Source of the DNA: a virus
Direction: 5' to 3' (one strand)
Virus record (IMG/VR): IMGVR_UViG_3300037502_001710
Coordinates: 1-34,280 of that record
Length of the DNA stretch: 34,280 bases
In this document: positions 6,248 to 14,723 of the stretch, piece by piece
Numbering within the stretch: the stretch's first letter is position 1
How the letters are laid out: each line of letters opens with the position of its first letter
Translations under genes and position numbers: made by a program
The notes under the pieces: model-generated
Database searches by the model: none
Seen by the model: the letters and a program-made list of their open reading frames with translations, nothing else
Told to the model about the DNA's origin: nothing

Positions 6248-7011
6248 ATGAATGTCTCCCGATAAACAAGATAATTTGCGGCGACAATTGCGAGGTGATG
6301 CGGAAGATGCCAAGCGAGTCGATAGATTTAGTCGTGACCAGTCCACCTTACGATAACCTCCGAACCTACGGCGGGCATCCTTGGGACTTTGAAGGCGTCG
6401 CGCAGGAGCTTTGGCGATTAATTAAGCCGGGCGGCGTAGTTGTTTGGGTTGTTGGCGATGCAACCGTAAACGGCAGCGAAACAGGGACTAGCTTCCGGCA
6501 GGCCTTGCGGTTTATGGAGATCGGTTTCAGGCTGCACGATACGATGATTTACCAGACATCGAAGCCGCCAATGAACGACAGGCGATACCAATCGGAGTTT
6601 GAGTTCATGTTCGTCTTTTCACGCAACGAACCAGCGGTGTGGAATCCGATCAAGTCACAAACAAAACACGCCGGAGAGCGAGTGAGCGGCACATACTGGA
6701 ACGTAGATGGAACACAGAAGCCGCGGCATGGAGACGGTCGGCCGGTGGACGAGAGTTTTGTTCGCGGGAATGTGTGGCGAATGGTTGATCGGCAAGGCAA
6801 TGGGCACCCCGCGACGTTTCCCGAAGCACTAGCCCGCGATCACATCCTATCTTGGTCCAACGAAGGCGATATTATTCTCGACCCGTTCAGCGGATCAGGC
6901 ACTACGGCAAAGATGGCTAAGCACAACGGGCGAAGATTTATCGGAATCGAGGTCAATCAGGAATACTGCGATATTGCGGAAAAGCGATTGGCTCAAGATG
7001 TTTTGTTTTAG
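6244..7011 (+). CDS. DNA methyltransferase, N4-cytosine/N6-adenine type
   Basis: The ATG overlaps the stop of the preceding gene. In the 255 residues, the catalytic motif TSPPY lies at 32-36 near the N-terminus, and the AdoMet-binding motif DPFSGSGTT at 213-221 near the C-terminus, which is the beta-class order. The TSPPY form is more frequent among N4-cytosine enzymes, though N6-adenine cannot be excluded. No matching restriction gene is nearby, so this is a solitary methyltransferase, probably protecting phage DNA from host restriction. The window encodes a second one in the late strand. Confidence 0.9.
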   Translation: MNECLPINKIICGDNCEVMRKMPSESIDLVVTSPPYDNLRTYGGHPWDFEGVAQELWRLIKPGGVVVWVVGDATVNGSETGTSFRQALRFMEIGFRLHDTMIYQTSKPPMNDRRYQSEFEFMFVFSRNEPAVWNPIKSQTKHAGERVSGTYWNVDGTQKPRHGDGRPVDESFVRGNVWRMVDRQGNGHPATFPEALARDHILSWSNEGDIILDPFSGSGTTAKMAKHNGRRFIGIEVNQEYCDIAEKRLAQDVLF

Positions 7012-7036
7012 TGGGCATTTACTGGAGGGAATTGGG

Positions 7037-7381
7037 ATGAGCGGCGAAACACCATCGGATTTGCTGGCGACACTTCGGAAGCAGTTTGCGAAGCTTCATT
7101 TGGAACTAGCGGCAGGCAGGCAGGAGGCAGCGGAGGCTAGGATCGATGCACTTGATCAGATGATTGAGGTGCTTCAGTTTGACGAATGGCAAAACAAAAA
7201 AATGCTTGAGGACGAAGGTGCGATCGTCTGGCGTCTGCTGGTGGAAGGCGACACTATTTCGCCTGGTGATCAGCGATGGGATGGATTCGATCAGGAGTGG
7301 CGAGAGATTTCGGACGATCTGCACGGTGATTCCGTTGAGCAGTATAGCGTGATCCGTCGCAAAATCTTCCTTCCTGGGTGA
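7037..7381 (+). CDS. Hypothetical protein, 114 aa
   Basis: I chose ATG 7037 because GGAGGG lies at 7024-7029; the frame is open further upstream inside the methyltransferase gene. The protein begins MSGETPSDLL. Residues 10-48 form a heptad-like helical stretch rich in Leu, Ala and Glu, then an acidic, Trp-containing domain (DQRWDGFDQEWREI) of about 50 residues. I do not recognise it. It has no membrane segment. Position between a methyltransferase and a helicase suggests a DNA-metabolism accessory. Confidence 0.65.
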   Translation: MSGETPSDLLATLRKQFAKLHLELAAGRQEAAEARIDALDQMIEVLQFDEWQNKKMLEDEGAIVWRLLVEGDTISPGDQRWDGFDQEWREISDDLHGDSVEQYSVIRRKIFLPG

Positions 7382-7387
7382 TCTATC

Positions 7388-9091
7388 ATGCAGCCAAGAT
7401 GGTATCAAACGGAGGCAGTCGAGGCGATCGCTGCGCACTTCGCAACCAGTAACACCAGCCCGGCAGTAATCCTGCCGACTGGGGCTGGCAAGTCGCTGGT
7501 CATTGCCATGCTAGCCCAACGGATGGTCGCCAATGGTGGCCGGGTGGCAGTATTTCAACACCGGGCGGAACTGATTCGGCAGAACGCGGAGAAGTTTCAA
7601 GTGATCTGTCCTGATGTTCCGGTTGGGATCTGGTCCGCATCGCTAAACCAGAAAAGCGGTAGTCAGCCGGTGGTGTTCGCCGGCATCCAGTCAGCGGCGA
7701 AGGAGGAGAGCCTGCTACACCTCGGCTGGCGAGACTTGGTGATCGCTGACGAATGCCACCTGATTCCGCCCGATGGCGATGGTCAGTGGTTATCGATGCT
7801 TCGGTACTGGCAGCGGCTCAACCCTGATTTCCGCTTTGCTGGTTTGACTGCTTCACCGTGGCGACTGGATAGCGGGTCGATTATCGGTCCAGATAGGATC
7901 CTTCAGTCGGTGGCGTTCTCGGCACCTATCACACGGCTGATTGAGGAAGGCTATCTGTGCAATCTGATAAGCAAAGACCCAGACAACCACATCGACACGT
8001 CGGGCGTCAAGATGGCTGGCGGTGAGTACGTCCTGAAGCAACTCGATGACGCTGCCAGCAAGGACGCTGCTAAGGTCGATCTAGCTTGTCGGGAACTGGT
8101 GGCTAGGACTGCGGGCAGGAATTCGGTGCTAGTCTTCTGCTGCGGTCGCAAGCACGCCAGAATGGTGGTTGAGGCAATCGCGAATCTGGAACCCGGAAAC
8201 GTTGCCTACGTGGATGGGATCACGAGCAAGAGCGAGCGAGAGGACACCCTGGAAGCGTTTGCATCGCAGCAGTTTAAGTACCTCGTAAACATCGATGTTC
8301 TTACCACTGGCTTTGACGCTCCTTGCATTGACGCCATCGCCATGCTACGCCCGAGCCAGTCAAAGGGGCTTGTCTATCAGATGATCGGGCGAGGGTTGCG
8401 GACACACCAGAGTAAGCAGGACTGCCTGGTCCTGGACTTCGCGGGGAACCTAATCACGCATGGGCCAATTGATTCCTTTGCGGATGACTACCGGACAACC
8501 CAGCGCGGCGAAGGTGGCGAGGCACCTAGTAAGGTTTGCCCGGAATGCAAAGAGATCGTTCACGCAGCGGCAACACAGTGTACCCAGTGCGACCACCAGT
8601 TTCCCGAAAAGGAGATCAAGCACGACATTCGGCCTGCGGAGGTTCGGGTGCTGTCAGGTGGTGAGGACGCAATGGAGACGGTTGACGTGGAGAGCGTGAG
8701 TTACAGCGTCTACGCACCGGACCACAAGCCGAGGATGTTGCGGGTAACCTACAAGCTCATCGGCGCTGCGGCGGTGGCTGAATACATTTGCTTGGAGCAT
8801 ACCCAAGGATCCTGGCAGCAGAAGAAAGCATCGGCCTGGTGGCGTGATCGCTCGGATGTCCCGGTTCCCGATTCCGTTTGGGCAGCGTATCGACTACACA
8901 AGGCAGACGAAAGTGCTATTGCGTCACCTCGGCAACTCGTTCTAAAGTGGACCAAAGGAAAGCGATGGCCTGATATTGTGCAGTACATCGGCATTCAGAA
9001 AGCGATTATGGACGCGGGCTACTTGGCGGATTTGGGCGATACGATTTACATCGATCGGGACATATTTCAAGGGCTGAAAAAAGGAGGTTAG
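7388..9091 (+). CDS. SF2 DEAD/DEAH-box helicase with zinc ribbon
   Basis: This 567-residue protein carries the full SF2 set: Q-motif-like WYQTEAVEAI, Walker A PTGAGKS (30-36), DECH (121-124), TAS-like LTASPWR, a second RecA domain with LVFCCGRKHA, LVNIDVLTTGFDAP, and motif VI QMIGRGLRT. It continues with a four-cysteine zinc ribbon (C384, C387, C398, C401) and a C-terminal domain of about 150 residues. Similar phage helicases of the UvsW/RecQ-neighbour type unwind branched DNA in replication and recombination. The Shine-Dalgarno is weak, so it may be coupled to the preceding gene six bases away. Confidence 0.92.
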   Translation: MQPRWYQTEAVEAIAAHFATSNTSPAVILPTGAGKSLVIAMLAQRMVANGGRVAVFQHRAELIRQNAEKFQVICPDVPVGIWSASLNQKSGSQPVVFAGIQSAAKEESLLHLGWRDLVIADECHLIPPDGDGQWLSMLRYWQRLNPDFRFAGLTASPWRLDSGSIIGPDRILQSVAFSAPITRLIEEGYLCNLISKDPDNHIDTSGVKMAGGEYVLKQLDDAASKDAAKVDLACRELVARTAGRNSVLVFCCGRKHARMVVEAIANLEPGNVAYVDGITSKSEREDTLEAFASQQFKYLVNIDVLTTGFDAPCIDAIAMLRPSQSKGLVYQMIGRGLRTHQSKQDCLVLDFAGNLITHGPIDSFADDYRTTQRGEGGEAPSKVCPECKEIVHAAATQCTQCDHQFPEKEIKHDIRPAEVRVLSGGEDAMETVDVESVSYSVYAPDHKPRMLRVTYKLIGAAAVAEYICLEHTQGSWQQKKASAWWRDRSDVPVPDSVWAAYRLHKADESAIASPRQLVLKWTKGKRWPDIVQYIGIQKAIMDAGYLADLGDTIYIDRDIFQGLKKGG

Positions 9092-9094
9092 GTC

Positions 9095-9649
9095 ATGGGC
9101 TGGCAGAGCACGTACACCGAAGGCGCGGCAAGGGCGGAGAAGATCCGGAAGTCAAAGAAGCTTAGCGAGTCGCGGAAGTCAATCATCATGGCGACCGAGC
9201 AGGCTAGCATGGATACGCCATGCGACATCGGATTGCCCTGGGTGAGCGATGAAGCGGAGCGGCTGATTCATCAACTCATCGAGGAGGAAGGCGTGAAGGG
9301 GATCCGCCTGGTTGAGGAACGCTGGTTATCATCGATCTTCCAGGAGCGGACGCGGGTTTTCTCGATCATCCGTCAACACTTTTGCGATCCTACTGAGTCA
9401 GTCGAGCAGGGTTTGAACCGTCGTCTTGGTCTGACTCTCAGACCATCCGGCCAGTACAACAAGAGCAAGATGTATTGCGATCAGCTCAAGCACGCTTACC
9501 AGTTGGCTTGGTCGAAGATTCAGTCCGGATATCAGCGACCAAAGGAGAAGTCACCCGAGCAGCGATCGCAGGAAAAATACAACCAGGGTTGCCGAAAGAA
9601 CCACATTCAGAAGCACCAGAAGCGGCTTATTAAGGCGGGTGCGGAATGA
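9095..9649 (+). CDS. Hypothetical protein, basic C-terminus
   Basis: This 184-residue protein has AAGGAGG, a near-perfect ribosome site, six bases before its ATG. The first 30 residues are Lys/Ser/Arg-rich. The middle, about 45-140, is a mixed alpha domain with VSDEAERLIHQLIEEEG and WLSSIFQERTRVFSII. The last 40 residues are strongly basic (for example KNHIQKHQKRLIKAG), which suggests nucleic-acid contact. No known motif is visible. It sits between helicase and primase genes and its stop overlaps the primase start, so a replication-accessory role is plausible. Confidence 0.65.
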   Translation: MGWQSTYTEGAARAEKIRKSKKLSESRKSIIMATEQASMDTPCDIGLPWVSDEAERLIHQLIEEEGVKGIRLVEERWLSSIFQERTRVFSIIRQHFCDPTESVEQGLNRRLGLTLRPSGQYNKSKMYCDQLKHAYQLAWSKIQSGYQRPKEKSPEQRSQEKYNQGCRKNHIQKHQKRLIKAGAE

Positions 9650-11787
9650 ACCTTGGCAGCATACCGAAAGAGCTATTAGACCAGCCGAACTGGGTTCGCT
9701 GGTGGTACACACCAGACGGAAAAAAGATGTTTGCTGGCAAGTCCAACACGCCATCGACCTGGCACACGATCGACGACCTGGCCGGCGCGGAAAGAGTGGC
9801 TTTCGTCATTCCGGAAGCTGGCCATTATGTAGGCGTCGATCTGGACGATGTTATCGGGCTGGATGGCGTGATGAGCGATGAGGCTAGCGAGATACTGAAC
9901 CGCTTCATCGGTGTCGCCTACGCTGAGCTATCGCCATCTGGTAGCGGTTTCAAGCTGATCACCAGGGGACGCAAGCCGGATTGGGCGAAATGTGAATTTG
10001 AGACCTGGCTGGAGTGCTACGATCATAACCGTTTCTGGTGTATGACGGGCAGACCAGTAGATCCCAGCGAAGCGGACTGGATGGAAATCGGCGACGGTCA
10101 GGAGGCGATCGATTGGCTTTGCGATAAGTACCTGAGACCATCCCAGCATGTAAAGCGACCAAAGCAGATTCAGGTGGTCACAACGGAACCGGCCAGCGGA
10201 TCGCTGATCGAACGCGCCGAGGCTTACGTAGCAGCGTACCCGCCAAGCCTAGAAGGTGGCCGCAACAACGCAGCGTTCAAGCTAGCCGGTCATTTGTTCG
10301 CCATTGACCACTACGGCGAACGGCTGACGGTGGACCAGTGCTTCCACCTTGTTTGGGCGTGGAACTGTGGACTACCAAACCCGCTAGATGAAGTGGAAAT
10401 CCGATCAACTGTGGAATCGAGCAGTCGGAACGGTACACCGATGGAAACCAAGCCAGCAACCTCAAGGGCTGTCACGGTTGCTAGGGTGCTGTCTAGTGAC
10501 GATGAGATTCAGCCATCGCTGAACGATCTGATCGAGGGAGTTAAGGACGCCCACACAGCAGGATGGCCAGCACGATTGATGCGACCACCGGGATTCATGG
10601 GCGAGGTCGTAGACTTCATCCAACAGCAGAACCCTCGGCCATCTGCAATTCTTGCCCTCCCTGCTGCGATCGCTCTACAGGCTACGCTTTTGGGCAACAA
10701 GTGGCGGGACAAATCGGGCAATCGTGCGAACCTTTACCTCATCGCAGTCGCTCCACCTGGTGCGGGAAAAGCGGCACCGATCAGAGTTGTCCAAGATGTA
10801 CTTACCGCGGCGGGTGCTGAGGAACTGTGGGGAGGTAAGCCGTCGAGTGACTCGGCCATGGCATCGGATATGCGGGTCAAGAGCACCAAGCTCTACGTTT
10901 GGGATGAGTTCGGAAAGTTCCTACAGAAAACCAAAATGACCAGCGGAGGATCCGCCACACTCAACACCATTCAAGATGCAATGCTTGAGCTGTGGTCGAT
11001 CAATGGCGGAACCTGGAAGCAGAAGAGCTATTCTGATTCCAAGCTAAACAAACAAGTTGATGATCCTTGCATGTTGCTACATGGATCGACCACACCGGGA
11101 ACCCTGTGGGCTGGGTTCGATGAGTCGAATCTGCTCGACGGTTTGTGCGCTCGCTTATTGATCTTCCAAGAGCACCAGTACGGACCACTCCAGGAAACGG
11201 AGCAACAAGCCCCTCCGGAGTCGGTTATCCAGCAGGCTAGGTACTGGGTTCACTGCAAGCACCACGATGGCAACCTGCCAGAGCTAAACGCTGGCTGTCG
11301 GGTGATCCCTGAAACGGAGAACGCTCGGCAATACTTCCGCGAAATGGCTGGGCTGATGGAGGATAACCTACACGATGAAGCGGCAGCGGCACAATGGGCG
11401 AGGTCCAGCGAGAAGGCCCGCAGATTGGCTATCTGCTACGCTTGCAGCCGGGACTACCTAGCACCCGTCATCGATGACGAAGCGGCTCAGTGGGCCTGCG
11501 ATGTGGTCAGAATCGCCACTCAGCAATTCCTCAAGGCGGCGCGGTCAGAGATTACCGGGAGTGACTGGCAAGCGGTCAGATGGAAGAAGATACTTTCATA
11601 CATCAAGAGCGAAACGAAGCGCCTGCAGCCGGTTAGTAGATCGTCACTGCTTAGAAAATTCCATCTGCCCGCGTCTGAGATGGAGAAGATACTGAACGCC
11701 TTGGCCGAGGCACGGGAGATTGAGGCTGTCGCTGTCGCTGATCCCCGGCCAGGTCGCCCTGGGACGTACTACCGGGCGATGGGATAA
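9646..11787 (+). CDS. PrimPol-like primase fused to a DUF3987-type ATPase/helicase
   Basis: This 713-residue protein begins with a primase-polymerase region. Catalytic DLD (65-67) in YVGVDLDDVIG, then ELSPSGSGFKLITRG, then YDHNRFWCMTGRP match motifs I-III of phage PrimPols of the NrS-1 style. Residues about 185-265 resemble the helical linker after such domains. From about 285 an ATPase region follows: APPGAGKAAP (369-378), a Walker A without the usual Ser/Thr, and YVWDEFGKF as Walker B near 418-421. The enzyme would prime and unwind phage DNA. Its 3' end overlaps the converging late gene by 137 bp. Roles are assigned by motif only. Confidence 0.85.
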   Translation: MNLGSIPKELLDQPNWVRWWYTPDGKKMFAGKSNTPSTWHTIDDLAGAERVAFVIPEAGHYVGVDLDDVIGLDGVMSDEASEILNRFIGVAYAELSPSGSGFKLITRGRKPDWAKCEFETWLECYDHNRFWCMTGRPVDPSEADWMEIGDGQEAIDWLCDKYLRPSQHVKRPKQIQVVTTEPASGSLIERAEAYVAAYPPSLEGGRNNAAFKLAGHLFAIDHYGERLTVDQCFHLVWAWNCGLPNPLDEVEIRSTVESSSRNGTPMETKPATSRAVTVARVLSSDDEIQPSLNDLIEGVKDAHTAGWPARLMRPPGFMGEVVDFIQQQNPRPSAILALPAAIALQATLLGNKWRDKSGNRANLYLIAVAPPGAGKAAPIRVVQDVLTAAGAEELWGGKPSSDSAMASDMRVKSTKLYVWDEFGKFLQKTKMTSGGSATLNTIQDAMLELWSINGGTWKQKSYSDSKLNKQVDDPCMLLHGSTTPGTLWAGFDESNLLDGLCARLLIFQEHQYGPLQETEQQAPPESVIQQARYWVHCKHHDGNLPELNAGCRVIPETENARQYFREMAGLMEDNLHDEAAAAQWARSSEKARRLAICYACSRDYLAPVIDDEAAQWACDVVRIATQQFLKAARSEITGSDWQAVRWKKILSYIKSETKRLQPVSRSSLLRKFHLPASEMEKILNALAEAREIEAVAVADPRPGRPGTYYRAMG

Positions 11788-12013
11788 GCTCCTCCACACT
11801 CAGGATTGTCGAACGAAGGATCGTGTAGACGTGGTTGTTTGGGTTGTCCCTTTCGTACTTGCCGTCAACCAGCCAGCACCCAAGCGTTATCGTTTTGCGG
11901 TGCTTGGCGACCAGTTCACCTACTAGGCGGATCTGATAAGCGTCGTCACCCTCGGCATGATCGAGGAAGACAACGCGGTAGAGGCGACCTAGCTCAAACT
12001 TCTGGGTGATCAT
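11651..12013 (-). CDS. Hypothetical protein, last gene of the late strand, overlaps the primase 3' end
   Basis: I chose ATG 12013, which overlaps the preceding stop by 20 bases. Residues 1-75 form a clean beta-rich small phage domain (FELGRLYRVVFLDHAEGDDAYQ; TLGCWLVDGKYE; YTILRSTILSVEEL). From about residue 76 the chain becomes a Gln/Arg/Pro/Ser-rich tail, and this part is antisense to the end of the primase gene. The tail looks like read-through in a non-coding frame, so the folded protein may be only about 75 residues. Function unknown. Confidence 0.65.
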   Translation of the reverse strand: MITQKFELGRLYRVVFLDHAEGDDAYQIRLVGELVAKHRKTITLGCWLVDGKYERDNPNNHVYTILRSTILSVEELIPSPGSTSQGDLAGDQRQRQPQSPVPRPRRSVSSPSQTRADGIF

Positions 12014-12377
12014 AGTTTGGTGCCTGCAATCCTGCTTCAACTGCCAGAGTCAAGGCGAACGCAACACGGGTGAGGGCGTTGACTAGGTGAGGTTCGGAGC
12101 GATCGCCTGCGGACCACTCTACCAGATGATTCATTGCGTGGCCGATATGCTCTTCGAGTGGTATCTTCTTCCAGTTGTGAAGCCCGTACTTTCGCAAGCC
12201 GAATCCGTTGCACTGGGCTAAGAGCCTGAGCACCACAGGCGGAACTGCATCGTACCTTGCCAGCGTGAACGAGTGCTTTCCACCCTGGGCGTTAGTCTCG
12301 GTGTCCCCTTCGCGTAGCTTGGGAGGTTTTACCCACTCTAGGCGGGATTGTTTTTTCGTTGGCTTCTTGGTTGTCAC
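11994..12377 (-). CDS. DUF5664-like protein (dATP/dGTP diphosphohydrolase N-terminal family)
   Basis: This 127-residue protein starts just inside the end of the methyltransferase gene. After a Lys-rich start (MTTKKPTKKQ), the core has FGLRKYGLHNWKKIP, then IGHAMNHLVEWSAGD and VNALTRVAFALTLA. The pattern GxRKYGxxNWxK followed by a His-rich helix and a second helix is that of the DUF5664 family, reported as dATP/dGTP diphosphohydrolase-type in phages. It would act on nucleotide pools in the cytoplasm. Assignment rests on the motif pattern only, and the tail could differ in activity. Confidence 0.6.
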   Translation of the reverse strand: MTTKKPTKKQSRLEWVKPPKLREGDTETNAQGGKHSFTLARYDAVPPVVLRLLAQCNGFGLRKYGLHNWKKIPLEEHIGHAMNHLVEWSAGDRSEPHLVNALTRVAFALTLAVEAGLQAPNYDHPEV

Positions 12378-13204
12378 TTCTTTACCGCCTCAATTCTAGC
12401 CTTCGCAATCTCCACGTATTCGGCCTCTCGCTCGATTCCAATGAAATTGCGTCCTAAATTAACAGCGGCTAACCCCATCGTTCCTGCACCACAAAACGGG
12501 TCGAGGACGGTACCGCCTTCTGGCGATATGTATTTTGTCCACCATTCAGCAAGTGGAAGCGGAGTCCCTGCACCATGACCATAAGCACCTGACCCCTTTG
12601 ACGAATCACTGTTTCCGCACACAACAATATTAAAAGGAGTCGCTCCCCCTCGCTCTCGAAATGCAGCAAGAGCCCTGCCATGACGCATTGAAAGACCGCT
12701 TGGAGAATAACCAATGTCTAGCCGCGATGTCCTTTTGTCATTTTTTGTGGATTCCGCTGGACTGATAAGCACCGAAGACTGGTCCCTAAAGCAATCACTT
12801 TCGCCCAACCAAACACATGCTTTCAGGCTTGGACGCATTAGCCCACGCTTTCTCTGGCAATGAACAGTAGGCGGCGTGCAATGATTCCACCACCAAGCAT
12901 CTTGAATCATGTTCCATTCACGAGACCATTTTGCCATGAACTCCCATAACCAAGACCTCATTCGTCCAACTTTTTCGCTGTTGGGCTGCAATATAAAAAC
13001 AGCACTACCAGTTGGTTTGAGAATTCGACGACATTCGAGCACAACCGAATCCATCAAGATGTGCCATTGTGATTCAGTAAATCTCCCATAATCACGGTCG
13101 ATTTCTGCGTATGGCGGATCTGTTACCACCGCATCGACGCTGCCATCTGCAAGCGTTCGCAATACTTCCAGGCAATCGCCATGATGCAAAACATACTCGC
13201 CCAC
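12374..13204 (-). CDS. DNA methyltransferase, N6-adenine/N4 type (DPPY)
   Basis: In this 276-residue protein, the catalytic motif DPPY lies at 29-32 (VVTDPPYAE) and the AdoMet motif DPFCGAG at 235-241, followed by NFIGIEREAEYVEIAKAR. This is the same beta-class order as the early methyltransferase but a different branch. A target-recognition-like insertion of about 100 residues lies between them, rich in Trp and Cys. No restriction partner is adjacent. Placed in the late strand, it would modify DNA just before packaging. Confidence 0.88.
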   Translation of the reverse strand: MGEYVLHHGDCLEVLRTLADGSVDAVVTDPPYAEIDRDYGRFTESQWHILMDSVVLECRRILKPTGSAVFILQPNSEKVGRMRSWLWEFMAKWSREWNMIQDAWWWNHCTPPTVHCQRKRGLMRPSLKACVWLGESDCFRDQSSVLISPAESTKNDKRTSRLDIGYSPSGLSMRHGRALAAFRERGGATPFNIVVCGNSDSSKGSGAYGHGAGTPLPLAEWWTKYISPEGGTVLDPFCGAGTMGLAAVNLGRNFIGIEREAEYVEIAKARIEAVKK

Positions 13205-14082
13205 TATTTAGCCCTCACCGCTTCCAGGTTCAGTCTGTAAACATCGGCCTTGCTTCGCGTCAGCGTGACACCCAGCCACGCCGATCCGATATTTTTTGGC
13301 CCCATGCCTCGCTCTACCTCCCACCCTCCCGAGCCATCGCCCCAGGCGTCTTTGTAGCCTGGGCACCTAACATGCAACTGCTCATCGCGGTAAACCTTAC
13401 CGTTTTGGCTGATCCTTTGCCGAGGGATACTAAAGATCCAATCGTCATGCGTATGACCAGTGAGAACCACATTGGCATCTGGCGTATAGTTCGCAATTCG
13501 ATTCGTCTGGATCACTCCCTTCGTCACTGGACCACCTCCACCAGATCCGTGGTAATGGTGCAGCCAAGCGGAGGCGACGTATCGATCTGGGTTGGCGGAT
13601 GATTTAACTGACAGCCTAACCCACCCGCTGTAGCCAGAAGAAAGTGTGACACCTCCCACTGATCGCAGTCCAGCAGTCAGGCGATCGGTCAAGTCGGTTT
13701 CGTGGTTCTTCTGGATCGCGGTTTCATGGTTTCCACGACCACAGATAGCAAGGATCGATTTGTACGGCTCGTAGAATTCAACGGCAGTAGATACCAACGA
13801 GTCAAGGTAGTTGTTTGTTTGATGCTCCGGGCGGATCGATTCCTTCGAGCTGCGTCGATCGTACTTACCTTGCATCGCGCAGAACAGATCGCCGTTGTCC
13901 AGCACTGGGCAATTAGATTCCATCGCCTCGTTTAGGTGCTTGCGTTCTAGATCCTGATCGCACTTGGGGTTGTCATGATGGACGTCAGAACGAAGCAACA
14001 TCCATGCTGTATCCTGCCCCACATCCCAAAAGCATATCTCAAAGACGTTAGGCCCGATCTGTTTTAGCGTCCACTTTTGCAT
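13204..14082 (-). CDS. Calcineurin-like metallophosphoesterase
   Basis: This 292-residue protein shows the expected metal-binding set in order: D33-x-H35 (LLRSDVHHDN), NGD (63-65), GNHE near residue 125, HHYHG near 177, and GHTHDDW near 210. These ligate a dinuclear metal site and cleave phosphate esters or diesters. Substrate cannot be read from the sequence; related phage enzymes act on nucleic acids or nucleotides. The stop overlaps the start of the methyltransferase by one base, and the start overlaps the preceding gene by 35 bases, suggesting co-expression. Confidence 0.82.
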   Translation of the reverse strand: MQKWTLKQIGPNVFEICFWDVGQDTAWMLLRSDVHHDNPKCDQDLERKHLNEAMESNCPVLDNGDLFCAMQGKYDRRSSKESIRPEHQTNNYLDSLVSTAVEFYEPYKSILAICGRGNHETAIQKNHETDLTDRLTAGLRSVGGVTLSSGYSGWVRLSVKSSANPDRYVASAWLHHYHGSGGGGPVTKGVIQTNRIANYTPDANVVLTGHTHDDWIFSIPRQRISQNGKVYRDEQLHVRCPGYKDAWGDGSGGWEVERGMGPKNIGSAWLGVTLTRSKADVYRLNLEAVRAK

Positions 14083-14266
14083 GGTCGTTTCCTAGCTTGA
14101 GTCTAGATCGGATCGCCTCTACACGCCCCTCGCCCCATTCGTCTAGCCAACCTTGAAACCAATAGAGGCGATCAAGCTCGCCCATTTTGTAAGGGTTGGA
14201 GTCGAACGGGTCACCGTTATTGAATGCCTCCCGGCCCTTCGCGTTCGCTGTTTTCTTCTTGCCCAT
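14048..14266 (-). CDS. Small ribosome-modulation-factor-like protein
   Basis: I chose ATG 14266 (MGKKKTANAKG); the frame extends upstream, but that part lies in the preceding gene. The 72 residues show the RMF/CrpP pattern: a basic start, GREAFNNGDPFDSNPY, then about 12 residues later YWFQGWLDEW. RMF binds and silences ribosomes, but phage members of this fold are common and mostly untested. It could help reprogram host translation late in infection or be an unrelated small nucleic-acid-binding protein. Confidence in the fold is moderate, in the role low. Confidence 0.5.
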   Translation of the reverse strand: MGKKKTANAKGREAFNNGDPFDSNPYKMGELDRLYWFQGWLDEWGEGRVEAIRSRLKLGNDHAKVDAKTDRA

Positions 14267-14723
14267 CGATCGCCTCTTTCGTGAGTCGGCAAGCTTCTTT
14301 AATGATTGATCGCCACGGGTCAAACGGGTTGAGCCACCGCAACGCCCCGGTCATTGTAGCCCGAAGTGCGGCAAAAATGGTAACGCTCCAATCGAACTGC
14401 TCAGCGTTTGCCCTTAGTTCATCAGCCAAGCTATCAATCTCGGCTAGGCATTTTTCCCAGCCTTTAGCATTCATGTTGGCCTGCACCCGCCTGCAACCAC
14501 ACCCCTTGGGCGGATCAATCCCGAAGTGCTTTTTGATGAGGTGATAGACCGCATCGCCTGGCCTATCGAGTCGGTTCCGTGCTGGCCGTGCTTCATGGCG
14601 GATCACCTGCAATAACGATCGATCAACGATGGGCGTAGAGTCCACTGGACAGCACCCGAAGTGCGTCACTTGGCTTGGTGCTGTATGGATTGCACCGCAG
14701 CGTGGGCAGGTGGATTCGATCAT
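14217..14723 (-). CDS. Hypothetical protein with N-terminal zinc ribbon and GCGC motif
   Basis: This 168-residue protein begins STCPRCGAIH and continues with FGCCPVDST, together a likely four-Cys zinc site. The centre has GDAVYHLIKKHFGIDPPKGCGCRRVQANMNAKG, a segment of a kind seen repeatedly in phage tail-region proteins, with GCGC and a following MN-x-KG. The C-terminus is helical and charged. Its start overlaps the stop of the Cys-rich gene by four bases. A virion or assembly role near the tail tip fits the position but is not shown. Confidence 0.65.
   Translation of the reverse strand: MIESTCPRCGAIHTAPSQVTHFGCCPVDSTPIVDRSLLQVIRHEARPARNRLDRPGDAVYHLIKKHFGIDPPKGCGCRRVQANMNAKGWEKCLAEIDSLADELRANAEQFDWSVTIFAALRATMTGALRWLNPFDPWRSIIKEACRLTKEAIDGQEENSEREGPGGIQ

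Noticed and set aside
11994-12377. Evidence for a 2-aminoadenine (Z) genome from the DUF5664-like protein
   Set aside because: No PurZ-like synthetase was found, and the DUF5664 family occurs in many ordinary phages.
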